Assembly (NCBI GenBank): GCA_949987565.1
Contig: OX465111.1
Coordinates: 17,491,801 to 17,555,800, forward strand
DNA: 64,000 nucleotides
From: Luidia sarsii
Taxonomy: Eukaryota; Echinodermata; Asteroidea; Paxillosida; Luidiidae
Direction: 5' to 3'
Below are positions 22,217 through 36,300 of the stretch, piece after piece; within the stretch, counting starts at the first letter, position 1, and each line of letters begins with the position of its first letter. The notes below the pieces were generated by a model. It saw only the letters and a program-made list of their open reading frames with translations. It did no database searches and was not told where the DNA came from. Made by a program: the position numbers and the translations under genes.

Positions 22217-22406
22217 CTTCCCTGCATACAACGGAAATAGAAATATGGACACATTTAAACCAGTCAATTTAAGTCATTGATGGAAATCTGGTAGTGGTAG
22301 GCCTAATGAGCATAATAATTTGGAGAGATTTTAGTTTAAAAATGACACAGGAGTGACAGGACACAGTAAGCTTAAGAGGGTGGAAAAAATAGACCACCTA
22401 TTGCAA

Positions 22407-22550
22407 TAGTCCGAGTAACTTGGACCCGACAAGTCACCCTTTTTTTATCGAATTTTGAAATTTTGAGATTCGGGTGACTGTCACCCGAATCTCAAAATTT
22501 CAAAATTCGATAAAAAAGGGTGACTTGTCGGGTCCAAGTTACTCGGACTA
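22407..22550. mobile_element. palindromic MITE, family C, with perfect 9-bp TSD
   Basis: 144-bp palindrome TAGTCCGAG...CTCGGACTA flanked by CTATTGCAA at 22398-22406 and 22551-22559, identical. Confidence 0.9.
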
Positions 22551-22802
22551 CTATTGCAAGAACTACTGTACTATAAAGTTACAGTACTCCCAATTTGTTT
22601 TACTGTGAGTGTGAAGGTATCAAACTAAAATCTTGCTAAACTCAAACCAAAACCATGGAGCATAGAGCAAGGAACCTTGCTCTAACTTCTAAGCATGGAG
22701 GTAGTTCTTATCTACATTCTATGTTCTTACCATGATTTATTCCACACACCACGTACAGTATTACTTTTTAAATTTTATTTTAGTACATAAATCATATTAT
22801 TC

Positions 22803-22985
22803 TTAAAATTTAGTGGGCCTGACGTTTCGATCCTAGCACAGTAGCAGGACCTTTCTCAAAGGACCTTTCTCTGCCTTTGAGAAAGGTCCTGCTAGGATCG
22901 AAACGTCAGGCCCACTAAATTTTAAGATTTACATTTTGGTAATTTTAGTCAGTAAGCAGTTTGCAACATTTTTGTATATCACCTT
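22803..22985. mobile_element. family B element with 14-bp TSD
   Basis: Foldback arms plus one right tail ending TTTTTGTATATCACCTT. Flanked by AAATCATATTATTC at 22789-22802 and 22986-22999. Confidence 0.85.
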
Positions 22986-22999
22986 AAATCATATTATTC

Positions 23000-24103
23000 A
23001 TAATTAATTGTGACTTTTGAGTTTTGTGTACCTCAGCTTGTCAGAATCCTAATTTTGTCTGAATTAATACAATGTAACTGAGTATAACTATAAGCTCCAA
23101 GTGTTTTTTTTTTTTACTGAATTAAATACAAAACATATAAATACCACTAAAGTAGAGCTCCTATCGCCAGATCATTCAATCTTCTGCTTTCCAAGATCAG
23201 CTGTTTTTCGTACAGTCCTAGTCCGAAACCTGTTTGTTTACAAAATACATCAACAATTGATGTACCGTTAAAGTCATGCAGCGCCCTCTATTGAGCAACA
23301 CGAGCATAATAATCTCGTCGACGATTGGCTTTGCGCACGTTCCAAGCATGGAGGAATGTCTTCTAATTCTTCCAAGTTCCACAAACGGATGTATAATTGA
23401 TACCGTCCGTATGCTTGTTAGCAAACCCGAACCTAGAGAACAGATAATACTCCAATTCCAAAGACCCTACTTCAGTACTTGAAAATTCCAGGGCAGGACG
23501 CTATAGCATGGAGCCTTTAGTTTAGTTCCAGGCTCCATGATTCTTATTCTCTGATGCTAGCTCGATGCTCAACACTCGAATCACAGAGTTCTTTTTCAGA
23601 GAGGTTTTAACTGGTTTCGCTTGACTTAGTTAACGGATTCAGCCGAAACTTTCTTGCTCATTTTATTGTATTGGCTTTTTAATTGAACAGTACACGTACT
23701 GCTAGTTACAAATTGTTTATTCCACTCAATATTCTGCTCCAAAGTTTAACTCAAACATGGAATATTAATTTTTTTTGGGTCACGGTTGTACAGTGTTTCC
23801 AATCTTCAACATCATCTACGCGTTCGTAAAGAATGTTATTGATCGGGCGGTTTAGTTTGGTGAACGGCCACACACGTCTGGAACCATACCACACAATAAT
23901 TATACGTGCTTGTCCTACAGTGCGTTACACGCGTAGGCAATGTAAACAAGTGCATAACGACAAGTGAACTGTGCACCTGTTGTAGGGCTGTACCATAGAT
24001 CGCTGACCCGACATCGTGCCGAGAGCCCTATTCCGTGTCATTTCAAGGGTAAGATTTAGACCCCTTTTCAAGACTTCGTCGAAGGATCTGCCAAGCCTCC
24101 ACC
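23000..24103. promoter_or_regulatory. bidirectional intergenic region between ENDOG and the ARM/FN3 gene
   Basis: About 1.9 kb separates the two divergent start codons. AGCGCCCTCTATT at 23280-23292 repeats the motif upstream of WDR47. No TATA box stands out. CpG content rises from about 23850 to the start codon. Which part is promoter is inference. Confidence 0.3.
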
Positions 24104-24169
24104 ATGCCGTAAGAGGAAGCTAGCTGCCAGCCAAGTTTGATGAAAGATGAGCCTTCACTGGAGGCGTAA
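24104..24169 (+). promoter_or_regulatory. two upstream ORFs before the ARM/FN3 start
   Basis: ATG at 24104 has strong context (CCACCATG) but stops after two codons (TAA 24110). ATG at 24140 runs 9 codons, out of frame, and overlaps the main start at 24147. Both would reduce initiation at 24147 if transcribed. Confidence 0.5.
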
Positions 24170-24343
24170 CGACTACTTCCAGCGGCTGTTGGAGGATGGT
24201 CCGGGCTGCCACTCGGCGCTGGAGTTCCTGGTGGACGACTTGCACCGGGACAAGCCGCACACCATCGGGGCCTTCCTCGACCACTACGGCTCGGAGGATT
24301 TCCTCTGGGGAATGGTTCGGATGCTCAGCGCTGAAAACACAAG
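24147..24343 (+). CDS. ARM/FN3 gene, first coding exon
   Basis: Starts MSLHWRRNDYFQRLLEDG with A at -3. Donor AAG|GTATGT, phase 2. Helical, no signal peptide. Confidence 0.82.
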
Positions 24344-27300
24344 GTATGTATGCCTCGTCGATCGTGGGCGTCTGATTGTATTGGGCATACACTAGTCCGA
24401 GTAACTTGGACCCGACAAGTCACCCTTTTTTTATCGAATTTTGAAATTTAGAGTTTCGGGTGACAGTCACCCGAAACTCAAAATTTCAAAATTCGATAAA
24501 AAAAGGGTGACTTGTCGGGTCCAAGTTACTCGGACTAGGCATACACAAAAATAACTGCAGCATTGCAAGTTTTTTTAGTGACTTTCGATTGGATGGATAG
24601 TACTAGTACTAGTAGTAGTACTACTACTACTAGTAGTAGTAGTAGTACTACTACTAGTACTAGTTCCAGTAGTAGTACTACTAGTACTAGTACTAGTACT
24701 TATAGTAGTACTACTGTAGCGTTTCATTACAGACATTTCCATTGATTGTATTTACTTATATGCATTGTAATTTTTTCCTCTTATATTAATTCAATTCCTT
24801 GGTCCTATGCATTTATTAACCCGGTGATCAATGGATGATATCCAATTTTTGGATCAATACCCTATATCCTTATTGCATATAATACACCACGTAATTATAT
24901 TATCACATGTGTACCATTTCTTTGAATTGTTACTCACTACTTCCTGGACCTACATGTACAGCCTCAAGCATTATTTTACACCAGTGAGGCTGACCAATGA
25001 CCCTGAGTGGTCAGTGCTCTGTCCAGTGTTGTACTCCTGACTGAGAGTCATCGTTCTTTCAGGGAAATTCTACCCTGACTTGTTTGTTCCTCAACATCTG
25101 TTAATTCTTTCTGCTAAGACTTTTTCTCACTTCTCCTGCTACCTTCATCCGAGCCACATCACTTTTCCTCGCGCTCCATCTTTCAACTTTGGTAGCACAG
25201 CTCTGTACAATACACTTGTATTATGTCAATAAAATACCATTGATCATTATCTCAGCCCAGGTAAAATTAGTGTGTTTATTTCATCCCAACACTAAACTAC
25301 TAGTACTAGTACTAGTACTGTGCTAGTATACTATAAAGGTCATGACAAAGTTTTACTCTAAATGCAAATGGCTAGAAAAAAACAGCTGTTGCAATTGCAT
25401 GGTTGAAATTGTAACTTCATCAGTTTTTAATTCTATAAGGGTTTTGCCATATACTTTTGCAACTGCATCCTTAAAAAAGTTAAATGCTTTGCCCAGCTGC
25501 CTGCTTAAAAAACCTTGAATACAAAATAGTTTGATGAAGTAAGTAAGTGCTCCAAAATGACCCGAATGACTGAAAAATAATTATGATTAATTTGTGCATT
25601 TCTCAAAAAAGGTTGAACTTTTGAACTGTTGAAGCCTTTGTAGTTTGTACTGAGGGCTACACAAACAGGGACATGGCCTTGAAGGAAGGCTTTCTAAGTT
25701 TAAAGTAATGTGCAAACACATTTAGTAGTTTAGTACAAAATATGTCAAACAAATAAAGGAAACTAAGTAACTAACTGACTTGGAACTTTTAAAATTTAGT
25801 GGGCCTGACGTTTTGATCCTAGTAGGACCTTTCTCAAAGGCAGAGTGACAAGGACAAAACAGATACATGTACACGAAGGAAGGGGGAGAGAGTGAATAGG
25901 ACACGGATGAGAAGCAAAGGACAAAGAGTAAAGCTGGTAGGGAGAGATCAAAGGGAAGGGCAAGGAGTAGGGTAGGGAGTGACTTCGAGCTTTTGAGCAA
26001 ATTGAAAAATGGCAAAGAAAAGTTTGACTGGACTGGGATTTGATTTTGAGCTTGAGTGGCTGAGACCTCTGTTTTGTGTACCAGTTCTTTTACCATCTTA
26101 GCTATCCTTTTAGAATGTAAGAATGCTGGTCAGAACTCAGAAGCATTCAACCATTAATTGCTGTAAGCCTGTATACATTTATCTCCAGGGACCAAGCCCC
26201 TGCTGTCATAAAAATGGGGCGTGGTCCCTGGAGATATATAAGGCAGTTAATGGTTGAATGCTTCTGACTGGCACCCCATCTATATCTCCAGGGATCACAC
26301 CCCCACTTTCATTCATATGCAAACATCAATATTTCATTCAGATACATGTATCATGTTTGATTTTTATTGAATTGCTGTTTCTCCTTCAGTTGTAAATGGT
26401 GTATGTAAAAAAAACTATGTAAGCCTCCCAATAAATTATAATGAGCTGAAATGTCTCATGTGTTGCATTTCAGATACACAATCATTTCCTTGAAAAATTC
26501 TCAACAAAAACCTCTCCTGTAAATAGTGATGGCTTTTATACTGAAATGTGAAACAGTAATACCGGTATGCAAACAGATTGCAAACTACATACCGTTACTG
26601 ACTAAAATGACCAAAAAGAGAATTTCAAAAAATTAGGAGGGCCTGACATTTCAATCCTAGCAGGACCTTTCTCAAATTCTGCTGGGATCAAAACGTCAGG
26701 CTCTCCTAATTTTCAAAGGTGAAACAATTAGTTTCTTTTGCAAATCATTTGTTAAAATTTGAATTCGACAGGAGTATTTTTTTTTTCTATTTTGAAAAAC
26801 ATCTCATGAGATTTGAAGATTGTTGTGGTGAGAATTTAGCACTTAGCAGAAGGGTTAAGTTTTTGGTGACACCCGACACCGTGCAAGATTCTCTTTTGTG
26901 AGTATGTGTGGTTCTGAAATGAACTGGAGGAACTCGACATTTCGAACAGTATAGATGTATTCTGTTCGTCTTCAGGAGACAAACAGAGCATACTGTTCAA
27001 AACGTCAAGTTCCTCTGGTTCTTTTCAGAACCTCACATGTACTCACAAAAGAGAACTTTTGAAGTTAATGCAAAAACTGTTGCAAACTGCTCACTGACTA
27101 AAATGACCTGCAGTACATAAAGCATGACCTTTCTCAACTATAGGCAAAGACCCTTTGAGAAAGATCCTGCTTGGATCAAAACCTCAGGCCCTCTAACTTT
27201 TGAAAAGAGAATTTGACATCGTGGTGTTACAGCAAACCTGCTCCTTCGACAAACATCTACTTGAAGTCAAAATGGGCGTTGCTGAGAGAATGATCCGAGA

Positions 27301-30300
27301 TAAACCACTGCAGCAGACACAAGCTGTGGATACACTCCACACGCTCTCATAGCAACAACTATGGTATACATCATCTGTTACAATCCATCTGACCATGGAG
27401 GAATAAGTCCTCCATGATCTGACTGTACATATTTAACTGTCTGTGGAATGGAACGGGGCATTTTTAAGCAGCAGGCTGCCATTATACAGTTTGCAGAGAA
27501 AGAAAGATTATTTGCCGTTCAAACACGACAGTGTCAGGGTTTCATTGTAGCGGGCAGTCTTGACTTATTGACTTGTAAGGCTAATGGGTTTGTAGATGGG
27601 ATCAAAAGCTGGCATGGGTGTGGGCCTCTGGAAGACTGTCAGTGAGACTGGCAGGAAGACTACTGTAGGCCAAATATTGACACAGCGGGACGAATGGAAC
27701 CGGGGCTTGGTGAAAGTGGTTTCATACCAGAGTTGTTTGTGTGCGAGATTGCGCGCGGTCCTTACAGCAGAGATACATGCAGTGTCATTGTTGTAGCATA
27801 GAATGGGTCCCTGGGTGGGTGGGAAGTACATGTACACTTAGCTGTTCCTTTTTATAGCTCCATGGTGGGAACAGTGCCAAGCCTACCACTGGATAAAGCA
27901 ATTGTTCCCTGGCCCAGTTTTTAACCACCCAGGGTCAGCCAATAGTCAAATCAATCACGCACTCACCCAAACAGCATAATGCCTACTGTAAGTTCTTGAT
28001 CAAAGTTAAAGAAATGAATATTGAACTTTAATACAAAAACTGTTGCAAACTGCTCTCTGACTAAAATGACCTGCAATACATGAATCTCCAAAGTTAGAGG
28101 GCCTGACGTTTTCGATCCTGGCAGGACTTTTGCCTTTGAGAAATGTCCTGCTAGGATCAAAACGTCAGGCCCTCTTACTTTTGAAATGAATATTGGTTCA
28201 GTTAACCCATATATCCGCCTGACTGGTCACCGCCTAGGCCCCTTTGTGCATTACAATAGAAAATTGTCAGCTTTTCCACAAAATAAAACCAAAACAAACT
28301 ATATCAGTGGAAAGAGTATGAAATTTACTTAATGGTGATACAAGAAAATCAAAAATATCATTACCTATATCAATAGAACAGTGAATGGGGTAACACCATC
28401 ATTTCCACAAACCTAACAATAGACCACGAAATTTCATGTAGTTTGTAGCTTTTCTGCGTCCTATGGGAAATCCCGCAACTCGGCACATATGAGTTAAACC
28501 TAACCCCCTAGGCTCTTTCACAAGGAGGCATACCTAACCCAACAAAATCCAACATTTCGGCAGAAATTAGGAACCCACTTGTACCCAACCTCACAGAATC
28601 CAACAGTCTGCATGTGTTGGATTTTGTTAGGTTGGGTACAGATGTATAATAATATGCATTGTTGCATGACTACAGGGGGTTTGTCCCCAACCCAACAAAA
28701 TGCAACAATGTGTCTGCTATGGCATGTTCTGGTCAGGTGTTGGAGTGTGTAGCAGTGCATTACACTGCTTTCATGGGTGAGTTTACTTTACCCACAAGCT
28801 CATGGTCATTTCCTGGTCAGGTGTTGGAGTGTGTGGCAGTGTACTGACCATTGGTACCTAATCCAACATACTCCAACAGTGTCTCCCTGGGCCATTGGTA
28901 CCTAATCCAACAAACTCCAACAAAATTCAGCAGCAGTATGCTATCCTTGGGGCACCTAATCCAGCAAATTCCAACAAAACCTGGTGTTGGATTTTGTGAG
29001 GGAATTGGGGAACGTTAGGGAAGCTATTTGTAAGGTGTTGGCACGTTTTGTGGGTTTTTAGTCAGTCGGTGTGATTTATCGTGTGCCTGCGAGTGTACAT
29101 TATTATGTAACATCTGTAGCATAACAGGAAGTGCTTGCTGTGTGTTCCCGCAGCTGTAGGGTGTACATCAATCCTTTGCCACATTGACTGCTGTAGAATT
29201 GCGAACAAACCTGGCCCACAAAGCCGTATGGCAGTTGTATGGCTTTTGCTGGAATGCTCATCAGCGGGTTGTGTTTCCTCACTCATCGAATCATTCACTG
29301 TAAAGTCAATGGGTGTTGACTGCCTGACAAAGTACCCCCATTACATGCCCATTGTGTGGAGCTGCCCATTTATTACCGGTACTCCCAATGGTAGCTGCCC
29401 TGGATGATCATGGGTACATGTGCCAGTGTTCTGTACAACGACCTTTTTCATTCGGTCATCAGACTCTAAAAGGCTCCTTTCTACACACAACAGAAGGAGA
29501 CAACAGGTAGAGTGCAACACTACCCCAAAACATTGAGTTGTCGGCTCTTTTCAGAGCCGTAATCCTTTTCAAAAGAGAATTAGTGCTGCACGATGTCACC
29601 ACAAACCTTCCACTTAGTATATTGTTACTATGCGAACCTTCAAGCCTTATCTACTTGTAGCTCCTTTTTCGATCCGTGTTGAAACCCGGATGCGCCCCGT
29701 TTCAGTCTGGCAAGTTTTTTTTTAACTGGGTCGGAGAGACGCAACGTTCACAACTTCACACTACGCTCAACCCGCCTCTAGCTATTGCAGTTTTGAACTG
29801 GGTCTGTGGGTTGAGATTTTTCAACCCTGGTCCCTAGTCCCTACCAGGGTTGATTTCGACCCGGTTAGGTCGTCCGACCCGAGTTGACTCAGGGATGAAA
29901 ACATTTCAAGTGTGAAAAGGTTTGAAACAAATCTTGATCCGGTTCCAACCTGGAGATTTTGTACAGTGTGAAAAGGCCTTTTATTAGTTTTAAGAGACCA
30001 CAGTCAAGGAAGTTTGCAAACTTGTTCCATTGCCTTCTTGCAAAGCCAAGGAATGCATTAAATTGCATACATGTGTAACCAAACTAAAGACTGGTATTTC
30101 AGTTAAAACTTGAGAACTGGTTTACCCGAGTTTCATTCTTTCATGTAGGAAAAACCTTCTGTAAAATAATGTCCCATTTCTTTTCTGACTTCCTTTGGCA
30201 TCAACATCTACACAACATTGGTAAAGGTCAAAAGATTGCCACAGTTTCTGTGTTACACCATGAAACATTCCAAAAAAAGAAATCCTGCAAAGGTTTTAGC

Positions 30301-33300
30301 TCAAATGGTAATCTGAGAAAGTAGAAAAAGGCAAAAGCTGTCACGGTTGCCCTGTAGTGTAAGAAATAATAAACTACTTGTCAATGTTTGAGTGAAGATC
30401 TCTCGAGAAGTACAGCATCCCAGACCGTAAGATTTCAACATGAGGATTCTATCATGACCATCTACAAACAGTGTAAATTAGAAGGAAATCTGTGGACATC
30501 GATGTTTTTCCGATCTTCCCAATGTTGTATTTGGCATGTAAGCTATATGCAGATGCCTACACTGTATGTCAACATGTAGTGTAAATGAATTATTCAGAGT
30601 GAAGATGCATTGATTTTTTTCACGGCTTGGTACCCCCTGCTACTTAATGAATAAAGCATAATGTCCTTGGCACCAAAAAATCAATCGGGAAACACAATTC
30701 TGTGTCTGGGACTGTTTTGGGGCGTGCGGGGGGGCCTTTCTCGGTCCCTTGCAGAGCGGCCGTTGAAAGCATCGTCTGTGTCTGTGTGTATTTAATGAAT
30801 GATTGATCTCTTTCACTTTAGGGTTGCTGGAAATGCCGCCTACATCTTTGGCACCCTGGCCGAGAGTGTCGAAGGTCAGACGAGGGTCTTGTCCCTCATC
30901 AACGGCTCCCATCCTCAGACGGTCCTCCTGGATCTGACCAACATGCTGGATTATGACGACGACGAGTCCGTGATGAATGCCGCTGGTACTCTCGGGACTC
31001 TGGTAATAATTGGTCTTTTCACACACAAAACTTGAAAACAATTTGCCCATTTTTGAATAAATAATCCTGTGTATGTTTCAATCCATTGTGTAACTAAAAA
31101 GGCCCTGATTTCTGTATATTGCTAAAGGAAATAAATTCTGATTTCATGAAAGCTCTTTTACAATTTCATATCATCAGCTACATAGCAAGTGAAAAGGTTT
31201 AAGTACCGGGTAACAGACATTTATAAGAAACTATGAAGTTACACTAGTGCCTTGAACTCAACCATAGACAGGGCTTTCAACAGAATGTTGACATTATACT
31301 GAACATTAGTATTAGTTATTGAGATTTTGAGACAAACAAATTAAGGAAAAACTGACCAGGAACTTTTGAACAAATTTTGAAAAATGGCAAAGAAAAGATA
31401 AACTGGACTGGGATTTGATTTCACCAAACTTGTCGTAACTTATGATCAATCGCAAGACAATGAGCGATGCACAGAAACCATACGGCCTATCAAAACTTAC
31501 GATGGGTTGTCAACTGTAAGTTGAGTTACAATGCTTTGTTGTAAGGCTTTGTGAAATCCACCTCAAGACTTGAACCTAAGACTTCCGGTTTTGTGTATCA
31601 GTGCTCTTCCATCTGAGCTATCCAGGCCTTCAGATGGCAGTGTAATCTTCCCTCCACGTTTTCTCTTTGCAGGCTGAGAGTGCAGGGGGCAGGGAGTGGA
31701 TGTTCAGGGAGCAGTGCTTGCCGGTCACCGTCAGCAGAGTCACTGGACTCCTGACAAGCAAGAATCCCTGGACTGCCAGCAACGCAGCCCTAGTCTTAGC
31801 CAGGTAAACTAAAAAAACCAAAATGTTATTTTTTTGGCTAGCATCCACACACAGCAAACAATTGCAGAGCCGATTGTGGTCAGCGTCTGTGGTCAAATGG
31901 TGGGTGTGTCCTTGAGGGTGGCCCATGCAGGGAGACATATAAACAAGCATGACACTTCCTGTTAGTGTTAGAGTTTGAGCAGTGCTTTGTGGACAAATTT
32001 TATTAGCCCTATGACATTGAAAACGGCTATTTCTGTAAGCAGGTAGGGCGAGGATTATGAGAAAAATGCCTGCATTTGTAAAACCTTGAATCCAATATAT
32101 TCACACACAAAAATTGCTTCACAAATGTTTTAATGTTTAAAGCCCCTACACAACATTGGTCGAGGTCAAAGAATAGCATCCATACGTTGTCTGATCCAAC
32201 ATATGCATGAAATAGCACTCCTGTGAAAATTTCAGGTCAATCTACCTACCGAGTCTCGAGAAAATCGTGAAAACCGCTTCATTTGTTTCGCGAAAATGCA
32301 GCATTCAACGCCGTACTGTTCCGAAAAATAGTTTAGATCTCGGTGAGACGTAAACAATTTCTTTTACTCCTTTCTCCCAAGATACAACATTTTAGGCAGA
32401 AATATTTCAGTGAGAGGTTTCTACTATAACCATCTTCAAACTGTATAAGTTTCACGTAAATCTGTGAATATTTCTGTTTTTTCGATCTAACCAATGTTGT
32501 GTAGGGGCTTTAAGCGCCAAAATTAGCTTAAGCACAAAAAGTCAGGGTTCATATTGGATCACCTTGCCTACCCAAACTTCACTTTTTTTTGTTTCATGCT
32601 AAGTAAAGTGGATTACAAATTTTGTAAATCTGTGGAAATTTCTGTTTTTCGATCTTACCTATGTTGTGTAGGGGCGTTAAACTTGTGAAGAGCCAGAGAT
32701 TATTCAGTGTTGGATTAAGAAGAAGTGACTAATCCCAGTTTTGTATATACCATGACATAATGATAAGAACCTGGAGAAATGATTAAGGTAAGGGCTAAAA
32801 GAGTGTACCTCATGACGTGTTTGGTTGGATCCATTTGTTTGTGCAGGTTGTCTATATCAGAGGAAGGCTGTCAGATCATGCTGGATCATAACTTCTCCCA
32901 TCAGATTCTCACCAAACTCATTGAATCCCTTGGCATGGACGAAGCAGGTAAAACTCAATATCTTGAGGAAAGAGATTACTTGAAATGATGTGTACTGCCT
33001 CTTTCTAAATGAATTAGTCAAACAAACAGAAGAGAAACTGATCTTTTGAACAATTTGAAAAAAAAATCTAAATTTAGTGGCCGATCCTAGCAGGACCTTT
33101 CTCTGCCTTTGAGAAAGGTCCTGCTAGGATCGAAACGTCAGGCCCACTAAATTTTGAGATTTTCATTTTGGTAATTTTAGTCAGTAAGCAGTTTGCAACA
33201 TTTTTGTATATCAATTTGAACAAATGGCAAAGAAAACTTTGACTGGACCGGGACTTGAACCTGAGACCTCTGGATTAACGTACCGGTGCTCTTCCATCTG

Positions 33301-36300
33301 AGCTATCCAGCCCTTAGATGGTGGCCTTCCCAAATAGTCAACTAGTCTTTGCCGGGGTGGGGGCACCAGTCAGAAGCAATTCAATTTTTTTTTTTTTTTC
33401 AAATATTTCTAATGAATCAGCATTAGAGCAGTTCTTTGTATTATTCCTTGCTTTTGAAATTGATCTTCAATTTAATTCAATTCAATTCAACATTTATTTC
33501 CACATTGACATCCTGGGTATCTTTTGAAATTGGAGAGCGCTAAACAACTAGCTTTGGTGGGGGAAAAGTGCACAAACTCTTGTTGTAACAATGCAGTGAA
33601 GATGCAGTAAAGGGGACAAGCTAATTTACAGCTTTACAACAAGTTCAAGAAAAAAAAATTCAGCAGCCGATTTCAAGAAATGTTACTCAACTTATAAATG
33701 TTGCGTAAGTCTCTTTTCAACAATATCTAGCAAAGGCAGCAAAATGTCGCGTAAGTTACGCAACAAAATGTTGTGTACGCAACATTTCAAGTTTCTTGAA
33801 ATCGGCTGCAGGTCCAGAAAAATGGAACATCAGATGGGTGATGCATCCTTCTCGTGCCCCTCAACCTCCACAAAATTTGATATAATCTGTTGAATTGTAA
33901 CTAATCTATCGCATATGTATCATTTTTATTTTTATTTTGTAAGGACGGGGAATGAATGCTGCATTTGCATTAGGAAGAATTTGTGATCTAGAGGCAGGGA
34001 GGGTGAGGTTGTTGCAGCATCCCGACTCCGAGAAAATGGTAAGAATCTTTTCAAGTCCTGATTGATCACTTTTGCCTGCCTTTGAGGAAGGTCCCACTAC
34101 ATGTAGGATCGAAATGTCAGGCCCTCCTAATTTGTGATTTTTGCATTTTGGGTCATTGAAGTCAGTAATAAGCAGTTTGCATTTTTGCATAATGCTTTAG
34201 ATGAGACTTAAGGCTTTGCCTGGTGGTTAAAATAATATAGGAGGGTTTGCGGTGACACCATGTATAAGGTTTCTTTAAGAAGAGGTATGGTTCTAAGCTT
34301 AGGTTCTTTTCAGAACCATACAGTACCTCTTCCTAAAGAGACCATACACATGTACATGGTGTCACTGCAAAGTGCAAACCCTCCCACATTTGCTTTGTAC
34401 TTCTTGTCTTGTCTCCCTGTGTCATGTGCTAACTAGAAGTTACTTTGAATGCCCGTGACAACAAGGTTCAGTTTTGCCCTTATCACGTCGAGCAGGGCAA
34501 ACCCTCATTGAATTACTTTCCCCTCGATGCAAACGTCTGCCACACGACCTCGACCAGGTCGGTGGTCAAGTGGTTAAAACATCTGCACTAGAAAGCAGGA
34601 GTCAGGGTTTCGAATCCCGCCCGAGCTTCCTGAATTTTTTTTTTCATCAGGCACCGGGCAAAGCACTGAGCACTCAGTGCTTATCACGTTGAGCAGGGCA
34701 AACCCTCATTGAATTACATTCTCCTTGACGCAATCATCATGTTACATGTACATTTATAGAATGAGTTTGCAACATGTTTGCATAGTTATTATACTATGAC
34801 TGTTAGAGTTAAGGTTCTCTTGAGGGCATTTCATAAATCTCAAAAGTTAGAGGGCCTGACGTTTCAATTAATATGCAGGGGGAACCCTGGCCATGATACT
34901 CAAACATAATGACCACCAAGCATTTGTAGCATAACCTCTCAAGATTAGAAACCAGTATCTCAAAAGTTAGAGGGCCTAGAAGTTAGAAGGACATAAACAC
35001 ACAGTCAGGGGAAGGAAAGCCCTGACACACATGACAGAGGAAGGACAAAAAGGGGAAGGGAATTTTACAATTTTTTTTGTTTACAATTTTCTGTTTGGAA
35101 ATCGTTCACTGACTGTTAGAAATGTTTTTTTTTTCTTCATTCATTGCGCGTAGTTGAGTCGTTTGTGCAGCATGCTCTCCAGCAAGGACTCTGGGTGCGG
35201 CAAGAATGCCTGCTACGCCATCAGTTGCCTGGCAACCAGCAGCCAAGGTCACGGGCGGTTGCTGGGTCACAACAATTCGGAGGTCATGCTGAAGAGGCTG
35301 GCGTCCCAACTGAGCAACGAGGACACAGAGACGGCCTGGTTTGCAGCCATGTAAGCACATCGGAATTTTTTTTCTAGTAAAAGTCAAAAGATTGCCAAAG
35401 TTTGTGTGCTAAATCCCCTACACAACATTGGTAAGATCGAAAAACAGAAATGTTCACAGATTTACATGAAACTTACACAGTTTGAAGATGGTTATAGTAG
35501 AAACTTCTCACTGAAATAATATTTCTGCCTAAAATGTTGTATTTTGGGAGAAATGAGTGAAAGAAATAGTTTACGTCTCAATGAGATCTCAACTATTTTT
35601 CGGAACAGTACGGCGTTGAATGTTTGCCAAGTTTCCCAATGTTGTATTGGGCCTTTAAGAATAAATTGAAAAAAAATTTGACTGGATCGGGGCTTGAACC
35701 CGAGACCTCTGGACTAACGTACCAGTGCTCTTCCATCTGAGCTATCCAGCCCTTAGATGGTGGCCTTCCCAAATAGTCAACTAGTCTTTGCTGGGGTGGG
35801 GGGCGCCAGTCAGAAGCAATTCAACCATATAACTGCCGTATATCTCCAGGGATCACACCCCTGCTTTCATTCAGATGCAAACAACCAATTGTTGTAAACC
35901 TGGCTACATCAGCTCGGGGATCACACAAAGTGTATGCAGCTTTTTCAGTTCAAGTCAAACAAACAAAGGAAAAACGGACTGGGAACTCTTGAACAAATAG
36001 AAAAATTGGAAAATAAAACTTTGACTTGACCAGGGCTTGAACCCGAGATCTCTGGTTTTGCGTACCAGCGCTCTTCAATTTGTTCAAAGATTCTCGGTCA
36101 TTTTTTTATTTCATTTTTCGTTTGACTTCAATTGAAGAAGCTGTACCCACTTTGTGTGAACCCCGAATTGCTGTAGCCAGGTGTACAACAAGTGGAGATA
36201 TATGCGGCAGAAAATTGTTGAATGCTTCTGACTGGCACCCCCACCCTACAGTAGTTGACTATTTGGGAAGTCCACCATCTAAGGGCTGGATAGCTCAGAT

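Noticed and set aside
27448..27840. Short plus and minus frames in ARM/FN3 intron 1
   Set aside because: No phase-compatible splice sites joining neighbours and no family resemblance.
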